Shown here piece by piece: positions 15,741-17,140 of a stretch of DNA of 17,140 nt. Position numbers and translations under genes: made by a program. Source of the stretch: Bacteroidales bacterium. GTDB lineage: Bacteria; Bacteroidota; Bacteroidia; Bacteroidales; VadinHA17. Position 1 is the first letter of the stretch, and the number at the start of each line of letters is the position of its first letter. The stretch lies in contig JAUYBT010000098.1 of the NCBI GenBank assembly GCA_030692905.1, positions 1-17,140 of the forward strand. The letters run 5' to 3'. The notes beneath the pieces were generated by a model. It did not search any database. It was not told the DNA's origin and was given only the letters and a program-made list of their open reading frames with translations.

Positions 15741-15932
15741 TCATTCTTCGCTTTCCTGCATCTTCTGAACGTACATAGCCTTCTTGATTTCTTCCCTCCG
15801 GCGTACTGAAGGCTTAATAAAAGCCTGACGTGAACGTAATTCACGAATCACTCCTGTCTTTTCAAACTTTCTTTTGAACTTCTTTAAAGCTCTTTCAATG
15901 TTTTCGCCTTCTTTTAATGGTACAATGATCAT
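15741..15932 (-). CDS. rpsU: 30S ribosomal protein bS21
   Basis: bS21 binds near the 3' end of 16S rRNA on the 30S platform. The 63-aa protein reads MIIVPLKEGENIERALKKFK, then RKFEKTGVIRELRSRQAFIK and PSVRRREE, and is highly basic as expected. The frame is open to a TTG at 15953, but ATG at 15932 gives the family-typical start, so I chose it. No Shine-Dalgarno precedes it; the leader is A/T-rich. In Bacteroidota structures bS21 helps hide the anti-Shine-Dalgarno, which suits the weak Shine-Dalgarno use seen here. It is the first gene of rpsU-xerC-hpf, with a promoter match just upstream. Stop TGA. Confidence 0.96.
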   Translation of the reverse strand: MIIVPLKEGENIERALKKFKRKFEKTGVIRELRSRQAFIKPSVRRREEIKKAMYVQKMQESEE

Positions 15933-15961
15933 AATTAAAAATTCAGTTTTCAAACGAGGCG

Positions 15962-15991
15962 CAAAGTTAGAAATAGAAAAAGTCTTTTCAA
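15962..15991 (-). promoter_or_regulatory. Bacteroidota-type promoter of rpsU-xerC-hpf
   Basis: On the minus strand, TTG (15989-15991, within TTTTG) is followed after 19 nt by TAACTTTG (15962-15969), matching TAnnTTTG. The start would fall near 15956, giving a leader of about 25 nt before the rpsU ATG. Confidence 0.7.
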
Positions 15992-16162
15992 AACATTTAT
16001 GGGAATAAATTATCCATATCGCCCTTTTTTTTGATATTGAAATAATTAAAAATTACCGCTTCCTCTCGATTTTGTATTTACTAAAATTACGACTTTCCCT
16101 GACCAGGTCCAAATAAATCGGACAGAATCAGACTATTCAAGAAAAAAATGAGACTTTAATCC
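15992..16162. other. A/T-rich intergenic stretch, no feature seen
   Basis: Between the rpsU promoter and the left inverted repeat I see no open reading frame, tRNA or convincing hairpin on either strand. An 8-base T-run (near 16025) lacks a stem in front of it. Confidence 0.6.
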
Positions 16163-16200
16163 GGCATAAATTCCCCCTTTGAAGGGGGCAAGGGGGATGT
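16163..16200 (+). repeat. left inverted repeat flanking the DUF559 gene
   Basis: Read inward, the repeat begins GGCATAAATT, then has the short palindrome CCCCCTTTGAAGGGGG (16173-16188), and ends GGGGGCAAGGGGGATGT (16184-16200). The same ending and the same GGCATA beginning recur, inverted, at 16630-16656. Confidence 0.75.
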
Positions 16201-16230
16201 CTTAGTATCTTAATTTAAGAAAAGAAAATA

Positions 16231-16560
16231 TCATTTCCCCCCTTCTTTGCTTTTCTCTATTTCCAATATTACACTTTCCAACGCTCTTAAAACATCATTC
16301 ATATTTCGCTTAACATCAATATCATCAAACCTGATAAAATTAACTCCAAGAGTTTCCAGCTTCCTCTGCCTTTTTAAATCATACTCATATTTATTATTGT
16401 GGCTGCTTCCATCTATTTCAATTGCCAGTCTAAGCTCGTGACAATAAAAATCAACAATAAATTCATCTATTGGCACTTGCCTGTGAAATTCATAACCGAA
16501 TGTCTTACCTTTAATTTTAAGCCAAAGTAAAATTTCAGAAAAAGTTGAGTCATTGCGCAA
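16231..16560 (-). CDS. DUF559 (Vsr-like nuclease fold) protein, N-terminus probably frameshifted
   Basis: The 109-aa open frame from a TTG at 16560 matches DUF559, a Vsr/PD-(D/E)xK-like endonuclease fold of unknown substrate. FGYEFHRQVPIDEFIVDFYC (21-40) holds Asp37, and LAIEIDGSSH (45-54) holds Glu48, Asp50 and His54; GVNFIRFDD (72-80) ends the core. The putative catalytic residues are kept. However, the family-typical N-terminus is also encoded further upstream in the same frame (YYNPRLKEKARL, ending at the TTG), with no ATG, GTG or TTG before a TAA at 16603-16605. An ATG at 16616 opens MKRNNSY in another frame; one missing base near 16594 would join the two. I read it as a recently frameshifted or mis-sequenced gene, unless the short TTG form is used. 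It sits inside the inverted repeats. Confidence 0.75.
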   Translation of the reverse strand: MRNDSTFSEILLWLKIKGKTFGYEFHRQVPIDEFIVDFYCHELRLAIEIDGSSHNNKYEYDLKRQRKLETLGVNFIRFDDIDVKRNMNDVLRALESVILEIEKSKEGGK

Positions 16561-16629
16561 GAGTCGGGCTTTCTCTTTTAATCTGGGATTGTAATATACG
16601 AGTTATTTCGTTTCATATATCAGGTTTTT

Positions 16630-16656
16630 ACATCCCCTTGCCCCGGCAAATATGCC
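16630..16656 (-). repeat. right inverted repeat flanking the DUF559 gene
   Basis: On the minus strand it reads GGCATATTTGCC, itself a small palindrome, then GGGGCAAGGGGATGT (16630-16644). It is an inverted, shorter version of the repeat at 16163-16200, lying just upstream of the DUF559 gene. Confidence 0.7.
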
Positions 16657-16696
16657 ATGAAGTGGATATTTACAATCATGGTCAATAAAAACACTA

Positions 16697-17140
16697 CTAT
16701 TCGAACCTTAGATAGGGTCCTACTTTAGCAGCCTTTTCCTCTGTTATCAGCTTGTTTTCAATAAGATCAGCTATTCCTGTTATCCTTCCCATCAACTCCC
16801 TGTACTTAAGAATAGCTGTCACTTCATATTTTTCAAAATATAGAAGTCGGGCAAGTTCTTTATAATCAGCTGAATTAACATTGATCCTGGTAATAGCTAA
16901 TGTATCAGCAAAAATACTGCCTTTGATAAGATTATAGGTCTCTTCCGGTAAGCCATAAACCTCTTTAAGTTGCTCTATCCTTGCAAAGCCACCAAGTAAA
17001 TTCCTGTACTTTATGATCCTCACTGATAAAACCGGACCAATTCCCGGAAGTCTGACAAGTGAAGCAGAGTCGCAATTGTTAATATCAATCAGGGCTTTTT
17101 GTTGCTTCCGGTAAATGACTCTGACCTTTTGCGTTGTGTC
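16697..17140 (-). CDS. helix-hairpin-helix (ComEA-like) protein, 5' end beyond window
   Basis: The frame is open from the window edge, giving 147 visible residues. It is partial: GTG at 17023 lies mid-domain and is not the start. The first domain reads ALIDINNCDSASLVRLPGIG, then PVLSVRIIKYRNLLGGF; this is a helix-hairpin-helix DNA-binding motif with LPGIGP as the hairpin. A second, weaker copy follows with RINVNSADYKELARLLYF, then AILKYRELMGRITGIADL. Paired motifs of this type occur in ComEA-like proteins that bind double-stranded DNA without sequence preference. Many Bacteroidota have such a protein of roughly 300 aa, so about half may be missing here. Its role is unproven; DNA uptake is only a possibility. 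Stop TAG at 16697-16699. Confidence 0.85.
   Translation of the reverse strand, partial: DTTQKVRVIYRKQQKALIDINNCDSASLVRLPGIGPVLSVRIIKYRNLLGGFARIEQLKEVYGLPEETYNLIKGSIFADTLAITRINVNSADYKELARLLYFEKYEVTAILKYRELMGRITGIADLIENKLITEEKAAKVGPYLRFE

Larger units (their letters stand above)
16163..16656. mobile_element. putative small mobile cassette: DUF559 gene between inverted repeats
   Basis: A segment of 494 bp holds one nuclease-fold gene and little else, bracketed by imperfect inverted repeats that both read inward GGCATA...GGGGCAAGGGG(G)ATGT. No transposase is present, so if mobile it would move by a helper or by its own protein. It separates two conserved housekeeping genes, the helix-hairpin-helix gene and rpsU. 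I saw no clear target-site duplication. Mobility is inference from the repeat layout. Confidence 0.45.

Noticed and set aside
1..17140. CRISPR arrays, rRNA genes, toxin-antitoxin or defence genes
   Set aside because: No regularly spaced repeats, rRNA-like sequence or such gene pairs were seen.

Overview
The window looks like a chromosomal segment of a Bacteroidota bacterium. The lineage call rests on RpoB (1269 aa) and RpoC (1430 aa) of the Bacteroidota type, a DUF3467 gene directly after rpoC, a 63-aa bS21 followed by a tyrosine recombinase and HPF, the order of the translation and transcription genes, and two promoters of the form TTTG-N19/20-TAnnTTTG. A-rich leaders without Shine-Dalgarno precede many starts. 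Every gene I could support is on the minus strand, so transcription runs from high to low coordinates.

Region by region, in the direction of transcription. (a) 17140-16697: the 3' part of a helix-hairpin-helix protein whose start lies outside the window. (b) 16656-16163: a small DUF559 nuclease-fold gene with a damaged N-terminus, bracketed by imperfect inverted repeats; probably a small mobile cassette. (c) 15991-14472: a promoter, then rpsU, a XerC/D-type recombinase and hpf. (d) 14440-12548: a second promoter, then tRNA-Thr(TGT), tRNA-Tyr(GTA), tRNA-Gly(TCC), tRNA-Thr(GGT), tuf, a terminator-like hairpin and tRNA-Trp(CCA). (e) 12531-991: secE, nusG, rplK, rplA, rplJ, rplL, a strong attenuator-like hairpin, rpoB, rpoC and a DUF3467 gene. 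(f) 935-1: a predicted Cys-rich lipoprotein of unknown function, then a Rossmann/DUF2520 gene interrupted by an in-frame TGA.

Most of the window makes the core gene-expression machinery: elongation factor Tu and tRNAs it delivers, ribosomal stalk and L1-arm proteins, transcription factor NusG, the two large RNA polymerase subunits, and the Sec translocase subunit SecE. The order tRNA-Thr, Tyr, Gly, Thr, tuf, secE, nusG, rplKAJL, rpoBC matches that around E. coli tufB, with a tRNA-Trp added after tuf.

No clearly new multi-gene system is visible. The points most worth a second look are the inverted-repeat DUF559 cassette, the two interrupted genes, the 16-bp hairpin between rplL and rpoB, and a 7-nt Shine-Dalgarno at hpf in the same cluster as bS21. 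No CRISPR array, rRNA, complete insertion sequence or replication origin was seen.
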